DNA from: Herbinix sp.
Lineage (GTDB): Bacteria > Bacillota > Clostridia > Lachnospirales > Lachnospiraceae
Assembly: GCA_029238935.1 (NCBI GenBank)
Contig: JAQZBN010000026.1
Coordinates: forward strand, 1-64,000
Direction: 5' to 3'
Length of the DNA: 64,000 bases
The notes under the pieces were generated by a model that was given only the letters and a program-made list of their open reading frames with translations, made no database searches and was not told where the DNA came from. Made by a program: the position numbers and the translations under genes. Shown one piece after another: positions 52,162 to 61,510 of this stretch. Every line of letters begins with the position of its first letter. The stretch's first letter is position 1.

Positions 52162-52250
52162 ATATCCAATCCTTTCTTATAATTTAGATTGTTTTATGTA
52201 CCGTAAGAAATTGTCATAATAAAATTCTTCTTCAAATTACACTACTGAAA

Positions 52251-52280
52251 ATCATATCTTGATCTTAAGAAAATCATATT
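52251..52280. repeat. Outlying copies (1.3) of the 23-bp repeat
   Basis: ATCATATCTTGATCTTAAGAAA + ATCATATT, matching the array at 52536. Confidence 0.75.
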
Positions 52281-52310
52281 GTATAATCCGGACGGGATTA
52301 CACCAGCTGT

Positions 52311-52491
52311 CCGGTCATAGGAAACCACGTTTTTGATAAGTACATTCTGCTTATTTTAGACTACCTGTTACTGAATAAATTATCAAGGCTGCTACGCACC
52401 GCAATATCGGCAAGGCCTTGACAATTTATTCAATAACAAGTGACAGGCAGTTAAGCAGAACTAAGTTGGTTTCCGTCTACCGGAAGACCGG
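52311..52491. repeat. Large imperfect palindrome (~180 bp), MITE-like or structured leader element
   Basis: Outer GGTC..GGAAACCA / TGGTTTCC..GACC; mid TTCTGCTTA / TTAAGCAGAA; inner TGAATAAATTATCAAGGC / GCCTTGACAATTTATTCA. Confidence 0.75.
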
Positions 52492-52535
52492 TTTCCATTT
52501 TGTCGGAATCATGGTTTCCCGAGACAAGAATATTC

Positions 52536-52696
52536 ATCATATCTTGATCTTTAATAAAATCATATCTTGATCTTTAGTAAAATCATATCTTGATCTTTAT
52601 TAAAATCATATCTTGATCTTTAGTAAAATCATATTTTGATCTTTACTAAAATCATATCTAGATCTTTACTAAAATCATATCTAGATCTTGACTTAA
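52536..52696. repeat. 23-bp tandem repeat array, 7 units plus a decaying partial
   Basis: ATCATATCTTGATCTTTA(A/G/T)TAAA head to tail; units start at 52536, 52559, 52582, 52605, 52628, 52651, 52674. Confidence 0.95.
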
Positions 52697-52903
52697 ATCA
52701 TTCATTGATTGAGACTTTACTCTTATTTATATAGACAAATGAGTCGAAGTAATTTTATCATCTGAATGAAGCCAAATTTCTCACTGATATTTATGACAAA
52801 TACCGTGAGGAGTAGCAGGAAAATTTTGAAGAAATCATTACTAACTATACAGCAATAAAACAACCTAATGAAGTTGTTATCTCAGGCTCGGTTGTGATAG
52901 AAT

Positions 52904-53021
52904 CAAAAAACCGCCTGAGCATTTGCCCAGGCGGTCGACATTCTTATTCAGCTTTCTATGTATTGGAAAGCCTTCCTATCGGTCCCTTGTGGTATTCCCA
53001 CTGATCCGCCAGTTCCGATAG
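52904..53021 (-). promoter_or_regulatory. ZTP (pfl-motif) riboswitch with overlapping terminator
   Basis: Reverse strand: CUAUCGGAACUGGCGGAUCAGUGGGAAUACCACAAGGGACCGAUAG ... GACCGCCUGGGCAAAUGCUCAGGCGGUUUUUUG; 7-bp P1; CCGCCUGGGCA forms one side of the terminator stem. Confidence 0.88.
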
Positions 53022-53065
53022 TAATCATTATAAAACTTACAATAAATGGTGTCAAGCTGGAAGTG

Positions 53066-53581
53066 TCATTTATCCATGACACTTCTTATCTGAGGTACCT
53101 TTTTAAGAAGAGGTAGTAATAAGGAGGATAAAACAATACCAAAGATATTCTGTACGATGTTACCAGGCACTCCCACTACTGCAGCTGCCAGTCCATTCCC
53201 TAATAACATACTTTCAAATAGTAAATATCCTGAGGTCACGACGATTCCACCAGCAATACCAGCTAGAATAACAGAGTACTTACGAACATGACGATAAATA
53301 AGAGCACCAGTAACTGCGGCTAAGGCTTTGATTATCAATGTTGCCGGTGCATATATCGTATAGCCTAGAAAAATATCAGCAAACATAGATCCGATACCAG
53401 CTGCAAGACCTCCATAAAAAGGTCCTAAAATGATACCCGATAATAATACAAAGCCATCTCCAGGATGTATAAAACCACCGGTAGGAGAGGGAATAGGAAC
53501 AACCATGGTGGTCATACAGGTCATAGCAGCCATAAGCGCAGCTGTAACCAGTTTTATTAAGTGTTTGGATTTCATAGTCAT
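53066..53581 (-). CDS. ECF transporter S component
   Basis: 171 aa, about 5-6 TM helices; IHPGDGFVLLSGIILGPFYGGLAAGIGSMFADIFLGY. Confidence 0.85.
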   Translation of the reverse strand: MTMKSKHLIKLVTAALMAAMTCMTTMVVPIPSPTGGFIHPGDGFVLLSGIILGPFYGGLAAGIGSMFADIFLGYTIYAPATLIIKALAAVTGALIYRHVRKYSVILAGIAGGIVVTSGYLLFESMLLGNGLAAAVVGVPGNIVQNIFGIVLSSLLLPLLKKVPQIRSVMDK

Positions 53582-53703
53582 GCCTCCTAAGATAATGATA
53601 TGTTATGAATTATGTGCAATAATAGCATAAATCAACTGAATATACAAGAATATTTATAAATATAAAGAGTAAGATGTCGCTTTATTGTAGATACAATATT
53701 CGA

Positions 53704-53949
53704 TTACTTAGCTCTATGACTTAATGTATCAATCAGTAAAACTCCATATGCAAAAAATTCTATTAGAAGACACATTCCAAAAGCTATAACTGCATATAAA
53801 GAAAAAATACTAAGTAGACAAAAAATAAAGGCTAGAACAGCGAGTAAATTAGCTACCAAACCGATTTTAAAGGCCATTTTACTTTTTTTGATTTTCCCCC
53901 AAATGCTTTTAAGGACTTTTTTTGAACTTATCTTATTACTATCTTTCAT
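53704..53949 (-). CDS. Small two-TM hypothetical protein (81 aa)
   Basis: MKDSNKISSKKVLKSIWGKIKK... with RBS taggagg upstream of ATG (53949 on the minus strand). Confidence 0.6.
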   Translation of the reverse strand: MKDSNKISSKKVLKSIWGKIKKSKMAFKIGLVANLLAVLAFIFCLLSIFSLYAVIAFGMCLLIEFFAYGVLLIDTLSHRAK

Positions 53950-54269
53950 TATTGTAATCCTCCTAATTTTTTCACACATAATGTTAATAAGATCAGCATA
54001 ATCATGCCGCATAATAAATATGAATTACCTTTAAAACAAATCATACATCATGTTACATATTTTTACTATGGTATTTTGTAAATTCTTTGATCGAACTTTT
54101 ATAAGCAGTGCAGGACGTCTAGACAAAAGCTTGAAAGTTTGAAAACGATCAGATATTGCATTGCCCATTGCTCATATATACAATTATGGTTAATGTCACA
54201 TGGAATACAGACCTGTTTCATAGATAACTCCTTCTATAGGATGAACCACCCCCTGTGTTGTTTAAATCG

Positions 54270-54320
54270 TTGACATTAGGTAATACTTGTAATATAATAT
54301 GAAAATGCAAATGAATTGCA
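54270..54320 (+). promoter_or_regulatory. Consensus promoter with operator-like palindrome for the metal ABC operon
   Basis: TTGACA (54270-54275), 17 nt, TATAAT (54293-54298); TGCAA-atgaa-TTGCA at 54306-54320. Confidence 0.65.
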
Positions 54321-54445
54321 ATTAGAATAGTTAATGACTGATTATTGTAATTTTTGTAGGTATATCAATCACTAATTTATTTGAGAAGGAGAAATCATTA
54401 GAACCAGAAAAGAATACGGTTAAAGTAGTAACTTCATTCTATCCC

Positions 54446-55270
54446 ATGTATATAGCAGCACTTAATGTTCTTGATAGCAGTGACGAGATTGAAGTTGAGA
54501 ATCTCACAACTTCGGCAACGGGCTGTCTTCACGACTATACCATCACTACAGAGGATATGAAGAAGCTGGCTGACGCGGATGTGTTTATCATCAATGGCGG
54601 TGATATGGAGAGCTTTCTAAGTGATATTGTTAAGAATTATCCGGATTTATATGTCATCAATGCCAGTGAGGGGATTAGCTTATTATCTGAAAGAGAGGAA
54701 ACTGCTGAAAATACCAGTGGTTTAGGAGATACCGAAGATGAAGCGAATGCTCATGTATGGTTAAATCCATTGCTTTATCAAGCGCAAATTGAAAATATTA
54801 AAAATGGTATACTTGAATATTTAAAACAAGAAGACAAAGATGAAAGTAACTTGGTTACTTTAATCAATAATAATACAGAAACATATCTTTCAAAAGTAAA
54901 GAGTATTGATATCCGTTTGGATGAAGAGCTTCAAGGAATAAAAAAAGAAGGAGTTGTCATTTTTCATGATGCCTTTGCGTATTTGGCAGATCGTATTGGA
55001 TTGCCGGTTTATCATACTGTGGAGATTGAATCGGACACTGCGCTAAATGCATCTGAAATAGCGGATATTATAAAATTGGTGCAGGATGGTAAGGTAAAGT
55101 TATTATTTACAGAACTGCAATATAGCGATACGATAGCGAATCGAATAGAGGAAGAAACCGATGCAAAGGTTTACATCATAGATTCAGGTGTTACCGGTGA
55201 TGGTTCTAAGGATTCGTATCTGAAAGCAATGGAACACAACCTGAGCGTATTGAAGGATGCTCTTAAATAA
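54446..55270 (+). CDS. Metal (Zn/Mn) ABC transporter substrate-binding protein (ZnuA/AdcA-like), 5' end unresolved
   Basis: TGCLHDYTITTEDMKKL, AHVWLNPLLYQAQIENI, FHDAFAYLADRIGL; frame is open back to 54338 (LIIVIFVGISITNLFEKEKSLEPEKNTVKVVTSFYP) but has no ATG/GTG/TTG there. Confidence 0.8.
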   Translation: MYIAALNVLDSSDEIEVENLTTSATGCLHDYTITTEDMKKLADADVFIINGGDMESFLSDIVKNYPDLYVINASEGISLLSEREETAENTSGLGDTEDEANAHVWLNPLLYQAQIENIKNGILEYLKQEDKDESNLVTLINNNTETYLSKVKSIDIRLDEELQGIKKEGVVIFHDAFAYLADRIGLPVYHTVEIESDTALNASEIADIIKLVQDGKVKLLFTELQYSDTIANRIEEETDAKVYIIDSGVTGDGSKDSYLKAMEHNLSVLKDALK

Positions 55271-55395
55271 GAATGGAATCGTATTGATTGCATAAATCAA
55301 TATGTAATTCTAGAAGAAGTCACAGTACGAGATAAAAATAAGATCATAGTAATCGTAGGTTAAGTTCGTGGCTTTGGAGTGTAATCGGAGGGGTA

Positions 55396-56175
55396 ATGAT
55401 GACAAGAGTTTCAACCAAGGTTCCAAGAAAACGTAATTACACTAATTGTTCAGAAAAGGAAGCTGCTTGTGGTCTTCATTGTATACAGGCCAAGGATATT
55501 ACAGTAAGAGATGGTTCTCATATTATTCTGGATAAGATTAATTTGCATATTCATTGCGGAAAAATATCTGTGATCATAGGAAAGAATGGAGCAGGGAAGT
55601 CAACATTAATTAAAGCAATATTGGGTGAACGAAAGCATGAAGGTACCATAGAGTTTACTGATATGAAGCAGAACAGTATGCCTGCGTTAAAGATCGGCTA
55701 TGTTCCTCAGCATTTGAACATAGAAAGAAATACTCCGGTTAGTGTATATGATTTATTTGCAGGATATATTTCGAATGCACCTGTATTTTTTCGCAAAAGT
55801 AGTAAGGTGTATCAAAGAGTTAAAGAGCAATTACAAATTTTTGAAGCGCAGGATTTAATCGATAAACGAGTTTGTGATTTGTCCGGTGGTGAATTACAGA
55901 GAGTTTTATTATCCGTTGCGATCACTCCGGTACCAAATCTATTGTTATTGGATGAACCGGTATCCGGAATTGATCATAATGGAATGGAACTCTTCTATAA
56001 AAATATAGGTAAGCTAAAACAAAATTATGATCTCGCTATGATAATCGTTTCCCATGATTTTGAATTTGTAAAAAAGTATGCAGATCATGTTATCCTGCTA
56101 GAAAAAACAATCTTAAGGGAAGGTACTCCGGAGGAAGTGTTATCGAGTGATGAATTTCGCAGGATATTCGGATAG
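55396..56175 (+). CDS. Metal ABC transporter ATP-binding protein (ZnuC-like)
   Basis: GKNGAGKSTLIKAILGE, LSGGELQRVLL, LLLLDEPVSGID. Confidence 0.9.
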   Translation: MMTRVSTKVPRKRNYTNCSEKEAACGLHCIQAKDITVRDGSHIILDKINLHIHCGKISVIIGKNGAGKSTLIKAILGERKHEGTIEFTDMKQNSMPALKIGYVPQHLNIERNTPVSVYDLFAGYISNAPVFFRKSSKVYQRVKEQLQIFEAQDLIDKRVCDLSGGELQRVLLSVAITPVPNLLLLDEPVSGIDHNGMELFYKNIGKLKQNYDLAMIIVSHDFEFVKKYADHVILLEKTILREGTPEEVLSSDEFRRIFG

Positions 56176-56191
56176 AGGGTGGGAATAACAT

Positions 56192-57034
56192 ATGGATACA
56201 GTATATAAGATAATCGAAACAATTCTGCCGTTTTCGTGGATGCAATATGATTTTATGAAGAATGCGTTACTTGCCATTGTTATCATAACTCCTCTGTTCG
56301 GAGTATTGGGTACGATGATAGTGAACAATCGTATGGCATTCTTTTCTGATGCGTTGGGTCATTCCGCGCTTACCGGTATCGCAATCGGAATTCTATTTGG
56401 AATATCTGATACCAATGTAACAATGTTGGTATTTGCTATTCTATTTGCATATCTATTAAATAAAATTAAAAGAAGAAAAACTGTTTCTACGGATACTGTA
56501 ATTTCAGTTTTTTCATCCTTCAGTATGGCGATTGGCTTAGTGATCTTGTCAAGAGGGGGCTCCTTCTCTAAATATTCAAGTCTTTTGGTCGGTGATATAC
56601 TAAGTATCACATCAAGGGAAATCATATATTTAATGTTGATACTTATCATGACAATGGTGTTTTGGATCATTGGATTTAACAAACTTAGCTCAGTGAGCAT
56701 CAATGAATCTTTGGCACGGAGTAAAAACATTAATTGTAGCTTAGTAGAAGACATTTTTAGTGTTATTATTGCAATTATTGTTATGTTTACAATCAAGTGG
56801 GTAGGTATCTTAATCATTAATGCTTTACTTATATTACCGGCAGCAGCAAGCAGGAATATCGCGTCCAATATGAGAGAATATCATCTATATTCTGTTATTA
56901 TCTCTATCTTTTCCGGAATAACTGGCTTAATTATCTCCTATTATGGAAATACTGCAACAGGACCAACCATCGTTATTATAGCTGCGATATGCTTTTTCCT
57001 GACCTATTTTTCAAGGCTGTTACGTAGAAACTAA
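56192..57034 (+). CDS. Metal ABC transporter permease (ZnuB-like, ABC-3 family)
   Basis: MAFFSDALGHSALTGIAIG; LIINALLILPAAASRNIA. Confidence 0.9.
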   Translation: MDTVYKIIETILPFSWMQYDFMKNALLAIVIITPLFGVLGTMIVNNRMAFFSDALGHSALTGIAIGILFGISDTNVTMLVFAILFAYLLNKIKRRKTVSTDTVISVFSSFSMAIGLVILSRGGSFSKYSSLLVGDILSITSREIIYLMLILIMTMVFWIIGFNKLSSVSINESLARSKNINCSLVEDIFSVIIAIIVMFTIKWVGILIINALLILPAAASRNIASNMREYHLYSVIISIFSGITGLIISYYGNTATGPTIVIIAAICFFLTYFSRLLRRN

Positions 57035-57108
57035 GAGATATAAAAATAATCTTTTCTTTTTTGTAGTAACATATTATAATGAAAATAAGTACTGCATGGG
57101 AGGAGCAA

Positions 57109-58236
57109 ATGAAGGATTCCAGATTTCATATCTATATTAAAATATTACTTAATTTTATGATTGCAGTTTTTTGGGCTTTGGTGATTCTGTTTTTAATACC
57201 CAAATTACTTCGTTTCTTCATGCCATTTGTCATAGGTTGGATTGTATCTATGATTGCAAATCCATTAGTTCGATTTTTAGAGAAGAAAGTTAAACTATTA
57301 AGAAAGCACAGCTCTGCCATCATCATCGTTGCAGTAGTTGCAGCTATTGTCGGAGTATTCTATTTACTCATTTATCTATTGGTAAACGAAATAATTGATT
57401 TAATTGATCATCTTCCTGAACTGGTTGAAGGGGTACAGATACAATTACAAGAAGTTTCCAATAGGTTGAGTATCATATCAAAATCATTACCTTTTAATAT
57501 TCAATCAACAATCGATAATTTAGTGGTTAAGATGGATGATTACATCTCAAACTTTGTTAAAAATATGGAGCCGCCAACCTTCAGTACAGCAAGCAATTTT
57601 GCTAAAAATATCGCAGAAGGTTTTCTTATGGTGATTATTACAATCTTATCGGCCTATTTCTTTATTGCAGGAAGAGAGGAAATGATTGTAAAAGTAAATA
57701 AGTATATACCTAAGATGGCTAAGAAAAGCTACTATATGATTGTACAGAATTTTAAGACAGCCTTCGGTGGTTATTTTAAAGCGCAATTTAAGATAATGAT
57801 TTTAATCATTGCGATTATGTTTATTGGATTTGAAATTCTGAGGATCGATTATTCCTTCCTATTAGCGAGTGGTATTGCGTTTCTGGATTTCCTGCCGTTC
57901 TTTGGAACAGGAGCTGTTCTGTGGCCTTGGGCATTGTTTGATATGATTGCTGGTAATTATATGAGAGCCATTGGATTAGTAGTGATTTACCTGATCTGTC
58001 AGATATTAAAGCAGCTGCTTCAGCCGAAGATGGTAGGAGATAGTATAGGCATCAGTCCTTTTACCACCTTGATATTTATGTTTATAGGATATCGTTTTTA
58101 TGGTGTATTAGGAATGATATTTGGAATTCCTGTTGGTATGGTTCTTGTAAATCTATATCTGATTGGTATGTTTGACCGAATATTAAAAGGATTTCAAATA
58201 ATTATACATGATATTAACGAATTTAGAAAATATTAA
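57109..58236 (+). CDS. AI-2E family transporter (UPF0118)
   Basis: Polytopic; FLDFLPFFGTGAVLWPWALFDMIAGN, GDSIGISPFTTLIFMFIGYRFYGVLGMIFGIPVGM; RBS gggagga, ATG 57109. Confidence 0.88.
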   Translation: MKDSRFHIYIKILLNFMIAVFWALVILFLIPKLLRFFMPFVIGWIVSMIANPLVRFLEKKVKLLRKHSSAIIIVAVVAAIVGVFYLLIYLLVNEIIDLIDHLPELVEGVQIQLQEVSNRLSIISKSLPFNIQSTIDNLVVKMDDYISNFVKNMEPPTFSTASNFAKNIAEGFLMVIITILSAYFFIAGREEMIVKVNKYIPKMAKKSYYMIVQNFKTAFGGYFKAQFKIMILIIAIMFIGFEILRIDYSFLLASGIAFLDFLPFFGTGAVLWPWALFDMIAGNYMRAIGLVVIYLICQILKQLLQPKMVGDSIGISPFTTLIFMFIGYRFYGVLGMIFGIPVGMVLVNLYLIGMFDRILKGFQIIIHDINEFRKY

Positions 58237-58344
58237 CTTTTAATGTAAATAATCCTAAAGTTCCATATACAAAATAATAAAATAGTGTTAATATAACCTA
58301 TAAGCGTAAAACATACGAAAGAACATAACAAGGGGATTTGTTGT

Positions 58345-59139
58345 ATGAAAGGGAACAGAATTGAATTGGGAATGGAAGCAGTAATCACTGCGGACGAGAT
58401 TAAGATGATATTAGAACGATATCATATAGGGAAAAAACCTCTGGCTAAGTTACTTGGATGGGGGGAGACCACCATCATTCGGTATATGGAAGGGGATATT
58501 CCTACGAATGAATACTCTCATAAACTAAAAGCAATTTTAGAAGATCCGGAATACTATTATGATATTCTTATGAATCGGAAAGAAAGCTTAACAGGAGTTG
58601 CATTCAAAAAGAGCAAGAGAGCAGTATTATCCAAGATTATGTGCTCTAAGATTTATGTGGTAACCTATTATTTAGCTAACAAATGCGATGCTGATATATG
58701 TGCAAGCTATTTACAGTATTTGTTGTATTATATCCAGGCTTTTTCATTGGCATTCTATGATAAGGAGATGTTCCAGGAAGAATGCGGCATTAACCTGAAT
58801 AATATGCCTTATCAAAAATTATATAACAGTATGAAATGTTGCGGTATTAAAACATTGGATGCCTGTGATGAATATCTGAATGAAGAAGAAAAAGAGTTGA
58901 TTGATTCCATTGATGATTGCTTTTCATGGTATGGACCTAAAGCATTACGAGCATTGACTGCTTATGAGAAATCTATGTTAAAAATTTCACGAGATAAGAA
59001 TAATAACAAGATTATTTCGAAGGATACAATCAAAGCTTACTTCAAAGATGTACTAACACAATATGGAATTAATGAGATTAAAGATATCGCAAAGTATCCA
59101 GATCAAAGGATCCATGAACTTAGAGAAATGAGTCTATAA
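58345..59139 (+). CDS. HTH + Panacea (DUF4065/SocA-like) domain protein
   Basis: N-terminal Xre/MqsA-like HTH (KKPLAKLLGWGETTIIRYMEGDIPT); C-terminal YLQYLLYYIQAFSLAFYDKEMFQEE...IDDCFSWYGPKALRALTAYEKSML...ISKDTIKAYFKDV. Confidence 0.7.
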   Translation: MKGNRIELGMEAVITADEIKMILERYHIGKKPLAKLLGWGETTIIRYMEGDIPTNEYSHKLKAILEDPEYYYDILMNRKESLTGVAFKKSKRAVLSKIMCSKIYVVTYYLANKCDADICASYLQYLLYYIQAFSLAFYDKEMFQEECGINLNNMPYQKLYNSMKCCGIKTLDACDEYLNEEEKELIDSIDDCFSWYGPKALRALTAYEKSMLKISRDKNNNKIISKDTIKAYFKDVLTQYGINEIKDIAKYPDQRIHELREMSL

Positions 59140-59363
59140 CTTTATCTAAGATTGTTAATTAATTGACATAGTATTAATATTTACCAAATATCGATAGACA
59201 AATATGAGACAATAGTAACCTGCAGATAACTATGCTAGGAAAAGTTAGTGCACTAATTTACTTTATTAAATCTCGTAATGAATGATTGAGCAGTATGAAA
59301 TAATCAATAAATAATACGATGTAAAAGAAAAGAGCAGATACGCTTCGCTAATTAATTGATATC

Positions 59364-61196
59364 TTATTTATTCTGACTATTTCTCTTTTCCCTCATTCTT
59401 AGGGTAGGGTCTAGAGTTTTCTTTCGAATACGTAAATTAACCGGAGTAACCTCCAATAATTCATCAGTATCAATAAATTCTAGTGCTTGTTCAAGACTTA
59501 ATATCTTAGGCGGTGATAATTTCAGAGAGTCATCGGAGCCGGAAGCACGAGTGTTTGTTAATTGCTTACGTTTACAAACATTAACCTCAATATCCTCTGC
59601 TTTACCATTTTGGCCTACAATCATACCGGAGTATACTTTAACACCAGCACCGATAAATAAAATACCACGTTCCTGTGCATTGAATAAACCATAGGTAACA
59701 CTTTCGCCGGACTCAAAGGCAATTAAGCTTCCTTGTTTGCGATACTGGATATCACCTTTATAAGGGTCATAACCGTCAAATAAGGTATTGATGATACCAT
59801 TACCTTTGGTATCGGTTAAGAACTCACCACGATAACCAATTAAACCTCTGGCTGGAATGGAAAATTCCATACGGGTATATCCGGTACCGGATGCAGTCAT
59901 ACCGATTAATTCACCTTTTCTCTGGCCGAGCTTGTCTATTACGACGCCAACAAATTCTTCCGGAACATCGATCATTGTATGCTCCATCGGTTCTAGTTTT
60001 TTGTCATTTTCATCATATTTATAAAGAACTTCCGCTTTACTTACAGAGAATTCATAACCTTCTCTACGCATATTTTCTATTAATACGGAAAGATGAAGCT
60101 CACCACGTCCGGATACTTTAAAGCTTTCTGTTGTATCAGTTTCTTCTACACGAAGGCTGACATCGGTATTTAATTCACGCATCAGACGTTCTCTTAAATG
60201 TCTTGAGGTTACAAACTTTCCTTCGGTACCAGCCAGTGGACTGTCATTTACGTTAAAATACATGGCAATCGTAGGTTCAGAAATCTTCTGAAAAGGAATT
60301 GCATTTGGCTTTTCAGGAGAACAGATCGTATCACCGATGTGAATGTCAGCAATTCCGGAGATCGCTACGATGGCTCCGATGGTAGCTTCTGAAACATCAA
60401 CTTTTTTCAGACCATCAAATTCATAGAGCTTACTAATCTTAACCTTGACAAATTTATCCGGTTCATGGGCATTTACCAGGACGGCGTCCTGATTTACTTT
60501 GATTGTACCATTGTCTACTTTACCAATACCAATTCTACCAACATATTCATTATAATCGATGGTACTGATTAGAACTTGAGTGCTTTCATTTGGATCACCT
60601 TCAGGAGCTGGTATATAATTGATAATAGTTTCAAAGAGGGGTTTCATATCAACTGGCTCCTCTTTGATATCAAGGACTGCAACACCAGACTTAGCGGAAG
60701 CAAATACAAATGGACAGTCAAGCTGTTTTTCATCAGCATTTAATTCAATAAATAACTCCAATACTTCATCTATAACTTCGGTAGGTCTTGCTTCAGGGCG
60801 ATCAATTTTATTAATACATACAATAACAGGTAAATCCAACTCTAATGCTTTTTTTAATACAAACTTTGTCTGTGGCATTGGTCCTTCGAAAGCATCGACT
60901 ACCAGGACAACACCATTTACCATCTTAAGTACTCGTTCTACCTCGCCGCCGAAATCAGCATGGCCAGGAGTGTCTATAATATTAATCTTTATTCCGTCAT
61001 AATGAACCGCAGTATTTTTTGATAAGATGGTGATTCCTCTTTCGCGTTCTAGGTCATTGGAATCCATTACTCGCTCAACAACATTTTGGTTGGACCGGAA
61101 TACACCGCTTTGCTTTAATAACTCATCAACCAGAGTGGTTTTACCATGGTCTACATGGGCTATAATGGCGATGTTTCTTATATCCTCTCTTTTCAT
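59364..61196 (-). CDS. typA: Ribosome-associated GTPase TypA/BipA
   Basis: NIAIIAHVDHGKTTLVDELLKQSG; RERGITILSKNTA; 610 aa. Confidence 0.97.
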   Translation of the reverse strand: MKREDIRNIAIIAHVDHGKTTLVDELLKQSGVFRSNQNVVERVMDSNDLERERGITILSKNTAVHYDGIKINIIDTPGHADFGGEVERVLKMVNGVVLVVDAFEGPMPQTKFVLKKALELDLPVIVCINKIDRPEARPTEVIDEVLELFIELNADEKQLDCPFVFASAKSGVAVLDIKEEPVDMKPLFETIINYIPAPEGDPNESTQVLISTIDYNEYVGRIGIGKVDNGTIKVNQDAVLVNAHEPDKFVKVKISKLYEFDGLKKVDVSEATIGAIVAISGIADIHIGDTICSPEKPNAIPFQKISEPTIAMYFNVNDSPLAGTEGKFVTSRHLRERLMRELNTDVSLRVEETDTTESFKVSGRGELHLSVLIENMRREGYEFSVSKAEVLYKYDENDKKLEPMEHTMIDVPEEFVGVVIDKLGQRKGELIGMTASGTGYTRMEFSIPARGLIGYRGEFLTDTKGNGIINTLFDGYDPYKGDIQYRKQGSLIAFESGESVTYGLFNAQERGILFIGAGVKVYSGMIVGQNGKAEDIEVNVCKRKQLTNTRASGSDDSLKLSPPKILSLEQALEFIDTDELLEVTPVNLRIRKKTLDPTLRMREKRNSQNK

Positions 61197-61510
61197 TTAT
61201 ATAAATTCCCTTCTTTCTCGGACTTTAATCCGTATCTATCCATAACTTTTACATTGTAGCATAGGATATAATATAAAATCAACGGAGGATGAAGAAAAAA
61301 TACATAAAAAATTTCAATATATTTGTATAAAGTAACAAAAATTGGATATTTTTATAATATATGAATTTTTTTACTTCTAAAATATGGAAATTAGCATATA
61401 TTTAATCATAGGTGAATGAAAGCTGTTTTTGACTAAACAGAGAATTTTACCCCACATTTTAGAGCAGATTGACGTAAAAGAAGCGTCAAGAGAGAAGGGA
61501 GAGGTACGAT

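Noticed and set aside
52536-52696. Repeat array considered as CRISPR
   Set aside because: 23-bp units are contiguous head to tail with no spacers, and no cas genes are in the window.
60619-61002. 127-aa plus-strand ORF
   Set aside because: Antisense to typA; composition typical of shadow ORFs.
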